From Lachnospiraceae bacterium UBA7093 (GTDB lineage: Bacteria > Bacillota > Clostridia > Lachnospirales > Lachnospiraceae): a stretch of 64,000 bases of DNA. The notes under the pieces are model-generated. The model was not told where the DNA came from. It saw nothing but the letters and a program-made list of their open reading frames with translations, and ran no database searches. Positions 53,570 to 62,265 of the stretch are shown here, one piece after another. Both the position numbers and the translations under genes were made by a program. Within the stretch, counting starts at the first letter, position 1. Each line of letters begins with the position of its first letter. The stretch lies in contig DKYT01000011.1 in NCBI GenBank assembly GCA_002492465.1, positions 19,225-83,224 on the forward strand, given 5' to 3'.

Positions 53570-54492
53570 AAAGCATTACCTCCTGCCATCTCATCCTGAT
53601 TCATATTGTTTATCACTTTTGTGGATTTTGCAATCATAAAAACTGCCATCCCCAACACAATGACACAGACACCTGTACCAGTCGCCGACGTCATAATCCG
53701 CCGGAACATAACCTCATCTCCGCCAAACTGCGCTAACATGGCTGTTTCCAGGGAAAGCATGGACACCAATGCAGCCGTCAAATTGATTACTTTTGCGGCT
53801 GACATCACAGGGCTTCCATATTTTCTGAACTTTATCACATTTATGACAGATATTATAACTGCATAAAAGGCATAGAGCGCCATTGCATAAATCAAAGCTC
53901 CGGCATATTCAAATCCTTTATTCTGTTTCACCACAATGACCACAATCGCCGCCAATGCCTGATTCATAAAAAGCAAAACAATCCCGCAAAAGCGATACCT
54001 TTTCCACTGGGAAACTCTATCGTCCTTCCGGCTCCTCACATAATGGAGCAGGGAAAAACGCATGACTGCCAATAATAGATAATAAACAGCAAGGGAACCA
54101 AACCAAATGGAGCGGTAATATATACCGGAGAAAAATTTTAATGCCACATACAACAGATTAATAAAAAATCCCCGATATAAAGATGTTTCTGTCCGAAACT
54201 CTGCTTCTTTCAAAAACTTTTCAAATATCGGAATGCTTAACGCCTTCCTTACAAAAGGATGATTTTCTATTCCGTGCCTGATCAGGCGTATCATCTCCGC
54301 CATGCCTGTAATCGTAATAACCATAGCATATGCCGATAACGTATATGCCACATATGAAATTGCTTTGTTCTCCATGTTATTTGCGAGTACATATATTACC
54401 AATACAAATGACGGGACTGAAATCAATATGGTAGGAATTGGCGGCAGTTTAAATATCTTTTTTAAAATATCTGTCATCCGTTGCAAATTCAT
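53566..54492 (-). CDS. Polytopic membrane protein, first gene of the two-component operon
   Basis: A 308-residue protein with about eight hydrophobic segments from about 18 to 285 and a short hydrophilic N-terminus with LKLPPIPT-like IFKLPPIPTILISVPSF. A basic loop (about 165-180, VRSRKDDRVSQWKRYR) faces the cytoplasm. It resembles a family often found next to OmpR/HAMP-kinase pairs in Lachnospiraceae, but I cannot name the family. Possibly the sensor or the regulated transporter. Coupled to the regulator by ATGA overlap. Confidence 0.7.
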   Translation of the reverse strand: MNLQRMTDILKKIFKLPPIPTILISVPSFVLVIYVLANNMENKAISYVAYTLSAYAMVITITGMAEMIRLIRHGIENHPFVRKALSIPIFEKFLKEAEFRTETSLYRGFFINLLYVALKFFSGIYYRSIWFGSLAVYYLLLAVMRFSLLHYVRSRKDDRVSQWKRYRFCGIVLLFMNQALAAIVVIVVKQNKGFEYAGALIYAMALYAFYAVIISVINVIKFRKYGSPVMSAAKVINLTAALVSMLSLETAMLAQFGGDEVMFRRIMTSATGTGVCVIVLGMAVFMIAKSTKVINNMNQDEMAGGNAL

Positions 54493-54530
54493 TCTTTTTT
54501 CTCCCGTTTTTCATATTTGGCACACTTATA

Positions 54531-54582
54531 AGTATATTTCATGATACACGGCTAATGTTTGTGTTTTGTTTGCAATTTGTGT
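54531..54582 (-). promoter_or_regulatory. Promoter and tandem repeats of the two-component operon
   Basis: Minus strand -10 TATACT with a weak -35. Upstream lie two copies of ACACAAA, 18 bp apart (54558-54564 and 54576-54582). A weak -35 with tandem sites just behind it fits activation by an OmpR-type regulator, plausibly the one encoded here. Confidence 0.4.
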
Positions 54583-54595
54583 CTAAATTGTGAAA

Positions 54596-54628
54596 ATGTG
54601 CGGTGAAGGCACTGTTTCCACCGCACAT
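54596..54628 (-). terminator. Terminator after the small membrane protein gene
   Basis: Perfect 10-bp stem ATGTGCGGTG / CACCGCACAT, 13-nt loop, followed on the minus strand by TTTTC. Confidence 0.7.
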
Positions 54629-54640
54629 CCCGAACCTTAA

Positions 54641-55009
54641 TTACTTTAATCCCTTGATAAATGGAATCAGGCACAAGAGAACTACAATTCCTATAATTCC
54701 AACGATAATGCCGACAACCATATTACTCCATACCATTGTCAGGCACATACCGACACCTAACAGCAACGCACCAACAATTCCAATCAGCGTCGCACCGATT
54801 GTCTTTCCTGACAGCTTGATCGGCTCTTTATTTTCCATCTTTCTCCACACAAGTACCATAATAAGCAGCACAACTGCACCAACCACTCCCATAATAACCC
54901 CCGGCTGAAACGCATTCCATTCCGGAATCAACGTCATACACATGCCAAGGGCAAATAAAATTCCTCCAATCGTTCCTAAAATCATTGCTACAAACGTACT
55001 CTTTTTCAT
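54641..55009 (-). CDS. Small four-segment membrane protein
   Basis: A 122-residue protein made of two related Gly-rich hydrophobic hairpins: GTIGGILFALGMCMTLIPEW and GIVGALLLGVGMCLTMVW, each followed by another membrane segment. The two halves look like an internal duplication joined by a basic linker (WRKMENKEPIKLSG). Its ATG overlaps the stop of the repeat protein (TAATG), so the two are coupled. Function unknown; the envelope-stress setting of the neighbouring two-component operon may matter. Confidence 0.7.
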   Translation of the reverse strand: MKKSTFVAMILGTIGGILFALGMCMTLIPEWNAFQPGVIMGVVGAVVLLIMVLVWRKMENKEPIKLSGKTIGATLIGIVGALLLGVGMCLTMVWSNMVVGIIVGIIGIVVLLCLIPFIKGLK

Positions 55010-55266
55010 TATTCTAGACCTGCCTTTCTTCTTGCTTCTCTTTCTTCCTGCTCTGCTGCCAGCCGCACCTTTGCTTCTTCTACGGATTCCCCTTCTTTCG
55101 TCAGAAAATGATCCACAAACTTATCTGCAATTTTGTCAAATCCCCCAACTGCTCCTTCCTCGATTTTCTTGTAGCCGCCAACCACGCCTTCCTCTATTTT
55201 TTGATAGCCATGGACTACGCCTTCTGCAATTTTTTCATTTGCCTTTATTAGTTTTGATTTTGCCAT
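55009..55266 (-). CDS. Small helical repeat protein (KIEEG repeats)
   Basis: An 85-residue soluble protein, start by AGGAGAATT. Residues about 8-50 consist of near-identical 11-residue repeats: GYQKIEEGVVG, GYKKIEEGAVG, GFDKIADKFVD, preceded by a degenerate copy (ANEKIAEGVVH). The rest is a charged helix rich in Glu/Arg (AEQEEREARRK). An 11-residue period suggests an amphipathic right-handed coil or a surface helix that could bind membranes. Not a known domain to me. Coupled to the membrane protein downstream. Confidence 0.7.
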   Translation of the reverse strand: MAKSKLIKANEKIAEGVVHGYQKIEEGVVGGYKKIEEGAVGGFDKIADKFVDHFLTKEGESVEEAKVRLAAEQEEREARRKAGLE

Positions 55267-55434
55267 AATTCTCCTTTTCCCTTTCAATCTGAATATTTTT
55301 TATTTCATCTGATGATATAAGAATACCTCTTCATTATTTACGGATTGTTTCATTTTCGTTTGAGAAATGTTAATTTATATCAAAGCAAAAACGTATTGAT
55401 ATATGCCGTATTTCGCTGCGCTTCTGAAATCTCT

Positions 55435-55466
55435 AAAAAAAGGAGTATTCCCCGCCGGAATACTCC
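55435..55466 (-). terminator. Terminator after ctpA
   Basis: Perfect 10-bp stem GGAGTATTCC / GGAATACTCC with a five-base loop, followed on the minus strand by TTTTTTT. Confidence 0.85.
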
Positions 55467-55477
55467 TTCTCTGCTTT

Positions 55478-56773
55478 CTATTCCATTTTTCCTTCCAGAA
55501 TCTCTATCGCCTTTTCCAGCTGATTGTCAATTCCTTTTTCTTCGCTTGCCTCCTGGTCGTATTCCAAAACAACGTCCGGCTCTATTCCCACTTTATGGAT
55601 GTTTCTTCCCGCAGGCGTGTAGTAAGCGCTGATGGTCAGCTTAACGGCTGTTCCGTCACGCATCTTCTGGATCTGCTGAACGATTCCTTTACCGTAGGTG
55701 ACCACTCCCACCAGGGTTCCCTTGTTATAATCCTGAATTGCTCCCGCAAGAATCTCCGAAGCGCTTGCGGAATATTCATTCACCAGCACCACCAGGGGAA
55801 TATCCAACTCCCGCTTGCCGTCGCAGGTGTATTCCTTGCGGTTGCCCTGCTTATCCTCCGTATATACGATCAAGCCTGCCGGTAAAATCTTTCGTGCGAT
55901 TTCAACCACTGCATTCAGATTTCCCCCTGGATTATCCCTGAGATCCAGAACCAGCCCTTTCATACCGTATTCTCTGAGTTCCGCCATAGCCTCCGTATAT
56001 TGATCTACCGTCACCACATCAAATTCCCTGATCCGCAGGTAGCCGATCTCTTCGTTTGCCTCCAGAATACCGTACTCTACCGTTGCCGTTTCCAGCAGCT
56101 TTCCTCTTTCAATATCCAGCTCTATCGCTTCCCCCTCCCGGTATATGGTCAGGTGTACGGTAGTACCTTCCTTGCCCTTTACACGGCTGACTACCTGGGT
56201 CAAACTCATACCCTGGGTGGACTCGCCGTCCACCTCATAAATAAGGTCACCTTCCTCCAGTCCTGCCTTCAATGCCGGCGATTCCTCCATAACGCCGCTG
56301 ATCATAGCAATCCCCATCTTTTCATTGATGGAAATCATGGCGCCGATTCCATAGGAAACTCCCTGATTGCTGTTCATCACCTCTTCCAGCTCATCCTTAG
56401 AATAATATTCGGAATAGGGATCTCCCAATGCCTTGACCATCCCCCTGTATATTCCCTCGCGCAAAGCTTCCGGGGACACATCTTCCTCATAATAATATTC
56501 CTGCTGTATCAGGTTCTGAATAAACTGGATTTTCTCAAGCACCTCCGAGTCCAAAACGCTTTCGCCGGCACTCGCGCTTACCGCCCGCTGTGCCCCGTAA
56601 AATCTGTATGCCATCCTTCCGGCATAAATACCCAGCAATAAAATAGAAGCGATTAACGCTCCGATGAGCATTCCGCTGCGAAATTCCCCGGATTTTCTTT
56701 TTCTTTCCCCTTCCTCCTCTGTTTTCACTTCAGGCTGTAGTTTATTGTCTACAGCTTCCTCTTGCCTATCCAT
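55478..56773 (-). CDS. ctpA: C-terminal processing peptidase, S41 family, with PDZ domain
   Basis: A 431-residue membrane-anchored serine protease. A charged cytoplasmic N-terminus precedes one membrane segment (about 34-52). A PDZ domain at about 140-205 (GVMEESPALKAGLEEGDLI) follows. The S41 core has LRDNPGG, nucleophile Ser337 in NEYSASASE and general base Lys362 (VVTYGKGIVQ). These proteases trim envelope proteins and, in many bacteria, lytic enzymes. It follows the EnvC-like hydrolase factor and the FtsEX genes on the same strand, which supports a role in controlling wall hydrolysis at division. Confidence 0.94.
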   Translation of the reverse strand: MDRQEEAVDNKLQPEVKTEEEGERKRKSGEFRSGMLIGALIASILLLGIYAGRMAYRFYGAQRAVSASAGESVLDSEVLEKIQFIQNLIQQEYYYEEDVSPEALREGIYRGMVKALGDPYSEYYSKDELEEVMNSNQGVSYGIGAMISINEKMGIAMISGVMEESPALKAGLEEGDLIYEVDGESTQGMSLTQVVSRVKGKEGTTVHLTIYREGEAIELDIERGKLLETATVEYGILEANEEIGYLRIREFDVVTVDQYTEAMAELREYGMKGLVLDLRDNPGGNLNAVVEIARKILPAGLIVYTEDKQGNRKEYTCDGKRELDIPLVVLVNEYSASASEILAGAIQDYNKGTLVGVVTYGKGIVQQIQKMRDGTAVKLTISAYYTPAGRNIHKVGIEPDVVLEYDQEASEEKGIDNQLEKAIEILEGKME

Positions 56774-56811
56774 TCAAATCTCTCCCATCTGACTTACCAC
56801 CGATTCTCCCC

Positions 56812-58032
56812 TTATCCTCTCAGATAGTTCCACGGGTTTACGTAATTTCCATTCAGGCGGACGCTGAAATGCAAATGATTTCCGGTGGAACGCCCCGTAC
56901 TTCCCACCGCAGCTATCTTATCGCCCTTAGACACCTCGGCTCCTTTGGAAACATAAAGAGCCGAAGCATGCATATAGATCGTATAAAGGCTGTCGCCGTG
57001 ATCGATCATAACATAATTTCCCATGCTGTTGCTGTAGGTTGCCGCCACTACCTTCCCATCATAAGCCGCAAGTATGGCGCTTCCTCCCGGCGCTGCCATA
57101 TCCAGACCGTTGTGAAACTGCTGAATACCTAAAATAGGGTGTGTGCGGTTTCCATATTCATCTGAAATTCTCGTATAAGAGGGCGCCGGCCAGACAAACA
57201 TACCTCCGTCATATCTTCTTCCCTGCTCCTCGGCAAGCCGCTTTCTTTCCTCTGCAACGGCAGCTTCCAACGCGGCAATGGTTTCATTCTGAGAGGCAAT
57301 CTCCGCTTCATATTCCCGGATCGCCGCTTCCTTGCTTTGAATGTCGGAAGTCATCTTGTACATTTCCTGCTCTTTTGCCAAAAGCAGCTCGCTGACTGCC
57401 GCCTCCTCTTCTTCAACCTTGGCTTTCGCTTCGTCTAAAACACCTTTTTCTTCCTCCAGACCTTCCTTGCAGAGCGCTACGTATTCTGCATAGCTCACAT
57501 ATTCATCCAGCATTTTACGGTCATAGGAAGAAAGCATCTCAATATATTCCGCTTTATTCAACATATCGCCAAAGCTTTCCGCCTGGAAAACAAGTTCAAG
57601 GTAAAGCGTGTCGCCCTTTTCATACATGAACTGGATCCGGGTTTTCATTGCCTCGTACTGTGCCTGCTGCACCGCAAGGGCTTCCTCCAGCTCTGCAGTC
57701 TTCTGTGTGATCTCCGCCTCTTTATCCTCAATTAACCTTTTCAGCTCATCGATTTTTGCCTGTATATTTGAAAGATTTTCATCCAGCTCCGTCACATAAT
57801 TGGCAAGGTTTTCCTTGGAATTTTCCAATTCTTTTTTTAATTCTTTGACATTCGTCAGCCCGCTCTGCAGCGCCTTTTTTTCTTCCTTTGCCCTGCTTAT
57901 CTCCTTTTCCTTTTCCTTGATGCTGTCGTTAGTCAGCTCACTGGCGTAGACAGGCGTCTGATATTGATTGGCAACACCTAAAATCAGCAAAAGGCAAAGC
58001 AATACGCAAAAAGTTCTTTTCAAACCTTTCAT
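56812..58032 (-). CDS. EnvC-like murein hydrolase activator, coiled coil plus M23 domain
   Basis: A 406-residue exported protein. A signal peptide (about 1-30, LLCLLLILGVANQYQTPVYA) is followed by a long coiled coil (about 35-265) and a C-terminal LytM/M23 domain (about 290-406). The metal-site residues are present (HNGLDMAAPGG with the His-xxx-Asp pair, and HLHF near the end), so unlike proteobacterial EnvC it may be an active endopeptidase. The coiled coil probably docks on FtsX, encoded directly upstream. Confidence 0.92.
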   Translation of the reverse strand: MKGLKRTFCVLLCLLLILGVANQYQTPVYASELTNDSIKEKEKEISRAKEEKKALQSGLTNVKELKKELENSKENLANYVTELDENLSNIQAKIDELKRLIEDKEAEITQKTAELEEALAVQQAQYEAMKTRIQFMYEKGDTLYLELVFQAESFGDMLNKAEYIEMLSSYDRKMLDEYVSYAEYVALCKEGLEEEKGVLDEAKAKVEEEEAAVSELLLAKEQEMYKMTSDIQSKEAAIREYEAEIASQNETIAALEAAVAEERKRLAEEQGRRYDGGMFVWPAPSYTRISDEYGNRTHPILGIQQFHNGLDMAAPGGSAILAAYDGKVVAATYSNSMGNYVMIDHGDSLYTIYMHASALYVSKGAEVSKGDKIAAVGSTGRSTGNHLHFSVRLNGNYVNPWNYLRG

Positions 58033-58043
58033 TTTTACCTCAA

Positions 58044-58940
58044 TTATACCTTTAAGTGCTTTCTTACTGTAGTGATACTGCCCAGGAAACCAATGCCTAC
58101 GCCCATAGCGATAGATACCGGGAAAAGCGTGCTGAAAATCGTTTCTACCGGCAGAAACGCCAGCAGGCTGGTCAGCATGGTGAACCTCTGCATAATATAT
58201 TCAATCACCTGATTATAAAGAACATATATAATTCCCATAGGAAGCAGGGAGCCGATCACTCCGATCATCATACCCTCTATCACAAAGGGAGAACGTACAA
58301 AAAAGTCTGTGGCTCCGATGTATTTCATGATTGTGATCTCCTCCTTTCGGACAGAGATACCGATGGTCACCGTATTGCTGATCAGGAAAATGGAAACCGC
58401 AAACAGAATTGCAATAATTCCTACAGATACATAGGCAACCAGGGCATTCATTCCCGTCAATGCCGAAGCCGTAACTTCAGAACGGTATACATCTCTGATG
58501 CCCTCCAGCCCTTCCAGATAGGTTACAAGCGCCGGCTGCATGGATACGTCATTCATGTAAATTTGAAAGTTTGCCGAATTTGCCAGAGGATTTTCCAGAA
58601 ATCCGTCTGCATATTCTCCCAAATATTCTTCCTTGAAGCTTTCCCATGCCTCATCCGCAGAAATAAAGGTCTTGCTTGACACCTCCGTACGCTTGTCGAT
58701 CAGCGCTCCGATTTCTTCTATTCTTTCCTGGCTGATTCCCTCGTCAAAGAAAACCGTAACGGCAACTCCGCCCTCAGCGGTTTTCACAATATGCTGAAAG
58801 TTGGTAAGGATCGCATAAAATAAGCCGAACAAAAACAGACAGGCGCCGATCGTTGCAATAGAAGCAAGCGAAAACCACTTATTTCTGAAAATGTTGATAA
58901 TTCCCTGTTTGATGGTATAAAAAAATGTACTAATCCTCAT
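58044..58940 (-). CDS. ftsX: Cell-division protein FtsX
   Basis: A 298-residue ABC-type membrane protein with four segments (about 22-42, and three after residue 165), and a large extracytoplasmic loop (about 50-160) that signals to wall hydrolases. YTIKQGIINIFRNKWFSLASI at the start is typical. I use the ATG overlapping the ftsE stop (11-base overlap); the open frame extends 11 codons more. With FtsE it forms the ATP-driven switch for the peptidoglycan hydrolase encoded next. Confidence 0.94.
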   Translation of the reverse strand: MRISTFFYTIKQGIINIFRNKWFSLASIATIGACLFLFGLFYAILTNFQHIVKTAEGGVAVTVFFDEGISQERIEEIGALIDKRTEVSSKTFISADEAWESFKEEYLGEYADGFLENPLANSANFQIYMNDVSMQPALVTYLEGLEGIRDVYRSEVTASALTGMNALVAYVSVGIIAILFAVSIFLISNTVTIGISVRKEEITIMKYIGATDFFVRSPFVIEGMMIGVIGSLLPMGIIYVLYNQVIEYIMQRFTMLTSLLAFLPVETIFSTLFPVSIAMGVGIGFLGSITTVRKHLKV

Positions 58941-59676
58941 CGATATAACCACCCTTTTCTTCGTCGCTGACAATGACGCCTTTCTTCATTGTAACTACCC
59001 GCTTCTGCATGGCATTGACGATCTCACGATTGTGGGTAACCACCAGCACTGTGGTTCCGTTTTCATTGATCTGCTCCAAAAGCTTCATGATTTCCCATGA
59101 GTTTTTGGGATCCAGATTACCGGTAGGTTCGTCTGCAAGCAAAATGGTGGGGCGGTTCACCAATGCTCTGGCAATTGCCACCCTCTGCTGTTCCCCTCCG
59201 GAAAGCTGTCTGGGCTTTGCCTTGTATTTACCTGCAAGCCCTACAGTGGCAAGAATGCTGGGTACATTTCGTTTGATTTCCTTATTGGACACCTGTATAA
59301 TCCTCTGGGCAAAAGCAACATTTTCATATACGTTTCTGTCCTTAAGAAGCCGGAAATCCTGAAACACAATTCCCAGATTTCTTCTGAATTTGGGAATCTT
59401 TCTGTGCCTGATCCGCACCAGATCATACCCCATTACCTGAATATCTCCAGAGGTGGGCACCAGCTCCCTTAAAAGGAGTTTAATCATCGTGGATTTGCCT
59501 GATCCGCTGTCTCCTACGATAAATACAAACTCCCCCTTATTGATATGTAAATCCACTCCGTTCAAAGCCGGAGCGCCTGTGGCATATGCCTTGCTTACAT
59601 TCGTCAGCGTGATAATCTCATCGCTGCCGGATGCCTGTCTTCTTCTCTTTCTGCTTTTTACATCGCCCTTTGTCAC
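58930..59676 (-). CDS. ftsE: Cell-division ATP-binding protein FtsE
   Basis: ATPase of the FtsEX complex, 248 residues. Walker A GDSGSGKSTMIK, signature LSGGEQQRVAIARAL, Walker B ILLADEPTGN. A non-standard basic N-terminal extension of about 20 residues (KSRKRRRQASGSDEI) precedes the usual ITLTNVSKAY start. The GTG used has GGAGG six bases upstream; a longer open frame begins 18 codons further without support. The gene follows the PucR-like regulator by 43 bp and may be co-transcribed with it. Confidence 0.93.
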   Translation of the reverse strand: MTKGDVKSRKRRRQASGSDEIITLTNVSKAYATGAPALNGVDLHINKGEFVFIVGDSGSGKSTMIKLLLRELVPTSGDIQVMGYDLVRIRHRKIPKFRRNLGIVFQDFRLLKDRNVYENVAFAQRIIQVSNKEIKRNVPSILATVGLAGKYKAKPRQLSGGEQQRVAIARALVNRPTILLADEPTGNLDPKNSWEIMKLLEQINENGTTVLVVTHNREIVNAMQKRVVTMKKGVIVSDEEKGGYIDED

Positions 59677-59719
59677 AACTATCCTCCACCTGTGCTCTTC
59701 TGTTTCTTCTTTATTTTTA

Positions 59720-60808
59720 TTAATATTCAAGACTCTCCATGTAATCCATATACTTCACTACCATAAGCGCAATTCTGAAGGTAATGGCATCTTCGAACAC
59801 ACGGAGATCCAGCCCGGTGCTTTTCTGGAGCTTATCCAGACGGTACACCAGGGTATTTCTGTGAATGAACAATTGCCTGGAAGTTTCGGAAACATTCAGG
59901 CTGTTTTCAAAGAACTTACTGATTGTTGTAAGGGTCTCCTCGTCAAATTCATCGGGACTCTTGCCGCCAAAGATTTCCTTAATAAACATTTTGCAGAGAG
60001 GAATCGGCAACTGATAAATCAAACGTCCAATCCCCAGTTCGCTGTAGGCAATGATGTTCCTCTCGTCGAAGAAGATTTTTCCTACATCCAGCGCCATCTT
60101 TGCTTCTTTATAAGATCGGCTGACCTCCTTAATCTCCTTGACCACCGTTCCGTATGCAATATGAATACCCGACATTCCCTCCTTTGCAAGAAATGTCTCT
60201 ATGGAGACAGCCGCTTTTTCCATATCCTTAGCGCTGTCTCCCTCGGAGAGATCCTTCACCACAATCACATTATTTTCATCTACCGCAGTAATAAAATCCT
60301 TGCTGTTGCTTCCGAAAAAGGTCCGCATTAATTCCAGTACGTTGCTGTCTCTTCCGCAGTCCGTTTCAATAATCATTGCCACCCGCTTCACATCGGTTTG
60401 AATATGAAGTTTTTTTGCACGGCTGTAAATATCGATGAGCAGCAGGTTGTCTAACAGCAGATTTTTAATAAAATTATCCTTATCAAACCTCTCCTTGTAC
60501 GCCACCAGCAGATTCTGTAACTGAAACGCCGCCATTTTTCCAATCATGTATACATCTTCCCCGGTTCCCGCCGCAATCAGTATATATTCCAACTGCTGTT
60601 CATCATATATTTTGAAATATTGATATCCCTGTATCTCCTGGGAGTCCGCTGGCGATTTGGCAAACTCCACTGCCTCGGAACCGCATTCTGACATACTTGC
60701 CAGCGTACATGCCGCCTCCTTGCCATCCGTATCCATTACACAAAAATCCACTCTTGAAATCGTTTTAAGCCCCTCAATGGTATTTTGCAATATCTGATTA
60801 GAAATCAT
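59720..60808 (-). CDS. PucR/CdaR-type transcriptional regulator
   Basis: A 362-residue regulator. The C-terminal PucR helix-turn-helix (about 305-340) reads NSLNVSETSRQLFIHRNTLVYRL with KSTG just after. The central GGDEF-like dead region (about 130-260) and an N-terminal sensory part, with GEDVYMIGKMAAFQL near 95, look like the sugar-diacid or purine-regulator relatives. It has no membrane segment. It is divergent from yjfB and just upstream of ftsE. The effector is unknown. Confidence 0.85.
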   Translation of the reverse strand: MISNQILQNTIEGLKTISRVDFCVMDTDGKEAACTLASMSECGSEAVEFAKSPADSQEIQGYQYFKIYDEQQLEYILIAAGTGEDVYMIGKMAAFQLQNLLVAYKERFDKDNFIKNLLLDNLLLIDIYSRAKKLHIQTDVKRVAMIIETDCGRDSNVLELMRTFFGSNSKDFITAVDENNVIVVKDLSEGDSAKDMEKAAVSIETFLAKEGMSGIHIAYGTVVKEIKEVSRSYKEAKMALDVGKIFFDERNIIAYSELGIGRLIYQLPIPLCKMFIKEIFGGKSPDEFDEETLTTISKFFENSLNVSETSRQLFIHRNTLVYRLDKLQKSTGLDLRVFEDAITFRIALMVVKYMDYMESLEY

Positions 60809-60829
60809 TTACCCCTCTCCTTCTGCCCT

Positions 60830-60845
60830 ATAGTTTAAAAACTAT
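60830..60845. promoter_or_regulatory. Palindrome in the leader of the PucR-like gene
   Basis: ATAGTTT-AA-AAACTAT, perfect 7-bp arms, about 20 bp before the start codon. A site for self-control is possible. The 60846-61027 stretch beyond it is AT-rich with no gene seen. Confidence 0.35.
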
Positions 60846-61027
60846 GCAAATTAGACAATATTTTCTGTCCATAACTGCACTTCCGAACCCTCTCCCAAAC
60901 CAACTTCCTCTCTATTTTAATATAAATGTACAAAAAAATCTACCGGCATTTGTGATTTATTTGTGTATTTTTAATGCATTTTGACAATTTTCTCCAATTC
61001 TTTTGGCTATGCAACCTATACAAAAAA

Positions 61028-61080
61028 CGGTAAAATGTGAAAAATCAAATATTCCACATTTTACCGATCTATGCTATACT
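61028..61080 (+). promoter_or_regulatory. Perfect 12-bp inverted repeat and -10 box upstream of yjfB
   Basis: CGGTAAAATGTG (61028-61039) and CACATTTTACCG (61055-61066) form a perfect inverted repeat with 15-bp spacing. A -10 TATACT (61075-61080) follows with a poor -35 inside the repeat. Typical of an operator or activator site. No good sigma-D match was found despite the motility role of yjfB. Confidence 0.5.
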
Positions 61081-61116
61081 GTAAGCAAGATTAGATTTTC
61101 AGAAAGGAATGATGCT

Positions 61117-61305
61117 ATGAATATTCCGGAATTGTCAACCGCTTTGGCAAACACGCAGCTTGCCAGCAAGGTGGGAATCGCCGTGCTCGATAAGGCGCTT
61201 GAAAACTCCCAGACAACAGGTGAAAGCCTGATCAATATGATGGACCGTTCCATGGAACTTTCCGTCAATCCTCACATTGGAGGAAACATTGACATGCTGG
61301 TCTGA
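61117..61305 (+). CDS. yjfB: YjfB-family motility-associated small protein
   Basis: A 62-residue protein matching the short YjfB family: MNIPELSTALANTQLASKVG at the start, VLDKALENSQTTGESLINMM in the middle, and ending in a Pro-His-Gly-rich tail. Members are under sigma-D control in Bacillus and have no known activity. AAAGGA precedes the ATG; the open frame extends 38 codons upstream across the promoter and is rejected. A 14-bp palindrome GGTCTGATCAGACC (61299-61312) covers its stop. Confidence 0.85.
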   Translation: MNIPELSTALANTQLASKVGIAVLDKALENSQTTGESLINMMDRSMELSVNPHIGGNIDMLV

Positions 61306-61324
61306 TCAGACCTGAAAACGCATG

Positions 61325-62257
61325 TCACAAAAAATTTAGCACAAGCTGATAGAAGATCCCCGAGATCCCGGCAGCGCAAAGGATAAGACCCAGTACGAGA
61401 GGTACTGTGATGATCTTATCCTTTTTTTCTTTCCTGTTTCTCCAGACACCGGACAACGCCTCTTCCCTTTTTTCATTTTTACTGATCCACACAAGCACTG
61501 CCCAGGCAAGGGGCAGTGTTACCGCTACAATAAACAAGTATGCCCCTATCATATAAAGCATCATATCTGTGGTAAGCAATTCCGCCTGTTCGCTGTACAG
61601 ATTTGGGTTATTCTTCATCACGGTATACATGAGTATGACATTGCTGCCGTTGATGAAGCCGTGATACAGAACAGAAGACCACAGGCTTCCCGTCGCCTCC
61701 ACTAAAAGCACTGCCATAATCCCCATTGCAAAGGCATAGCTTGCCTGGTTGATATTCATATGAAAAAGGGCAAAAAGCAGGGATGAAACAAGCATCGCTT
61801 TAAAAGCGCCGCTTGATCTGCGGTAAGCTCTGTAGTATGCTCCCCGGCAGATTACCTCCTCAAACACAGGCGCAATCACTGCCATTGAAAGGAATACCAG
61901 CCCAAAGGGCATTTCTGTTATCAGAAGATTTTCCATCGCCAGCGCCACCTCGTTATCTACCCATAGCTGACTGAATAAATTTAACAGGGTCAAAAAAGGA
62001 ACGTTTAAAAATGTAAACAAAACAATCATCAAAATAGTCGTGAATTTCATTTTATGAAAAGGGAAAAAATTTCCAATTTCTTCCTTCGACACCAATATAA
62101 AGATCAGAATCGGCAGTAAAAGCACTGTCTCACAGATCAGATTATTCAGTACAAGGCTCTCCGCCAAAGCCGGAAAGAAAAGCGCTACAAAGACAATGGT
62201 TCCCAAATAAACTGCTATCGTTATCAAAAATGCCCAATTTGCTTTCTTACTGTTCAT
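61325..62257 (-). CDS. CPBP-family intramembrane metalloprotease
   Basis: A 310-residue membrane protein with about eight hydrophobic segments. The CPBP (Abi/Rce1-like) motifs are intact: EExxxR (Glu133, Glu134, Arg138 in PVFEEVICRG), FxxxH (His166, in LLFALFHMN) and the terminal His199 (VLYHGFINGSN). Such proteases act on prenylated or hydrophobic peptides, and many cluster with peptide maturation or immunity, but no such partner is visible. Last gene of the thioesterase-cvfB-CPBP run, 8 bp after cvfB. Confidence 0.9.
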   Translation of the reverse strand: MNSKKANWAFLITIAVYLGTIVFVALFFPALAESLVLNNLICETVLLLPILIFILVSKEEIGNFFPFHKMKFTTILMIVLFTFLNVPFLTLLNLFSQLWVDNEVALAMENLLITEMPFGLVFLSMAVIAPVFEEVICRGAYYRAYRRSSGAFKAMLVSSLLFALFHMNINQASYAFAMGIMAVLLVEATGSLWSSVLYHGFINGSNVILMYTVMKNNPNLYSEQAELLTTDMMLYMIGAYLFIVAVTLPLAWAVLVWISKNEKREEALSGVWRNRKEKKDKIITVPLVLGLILCAAGISGIFYQLVLNFL

Positions 62258-62265
62258 GTTCTCCC

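Noticed and set aside
61064..61071. Sigma-D promoter for yjfB
   Set aside because: A CCGAT core exists but no TAAA at 15-16 bp spacing; the nearest candidate is 13 bp away.
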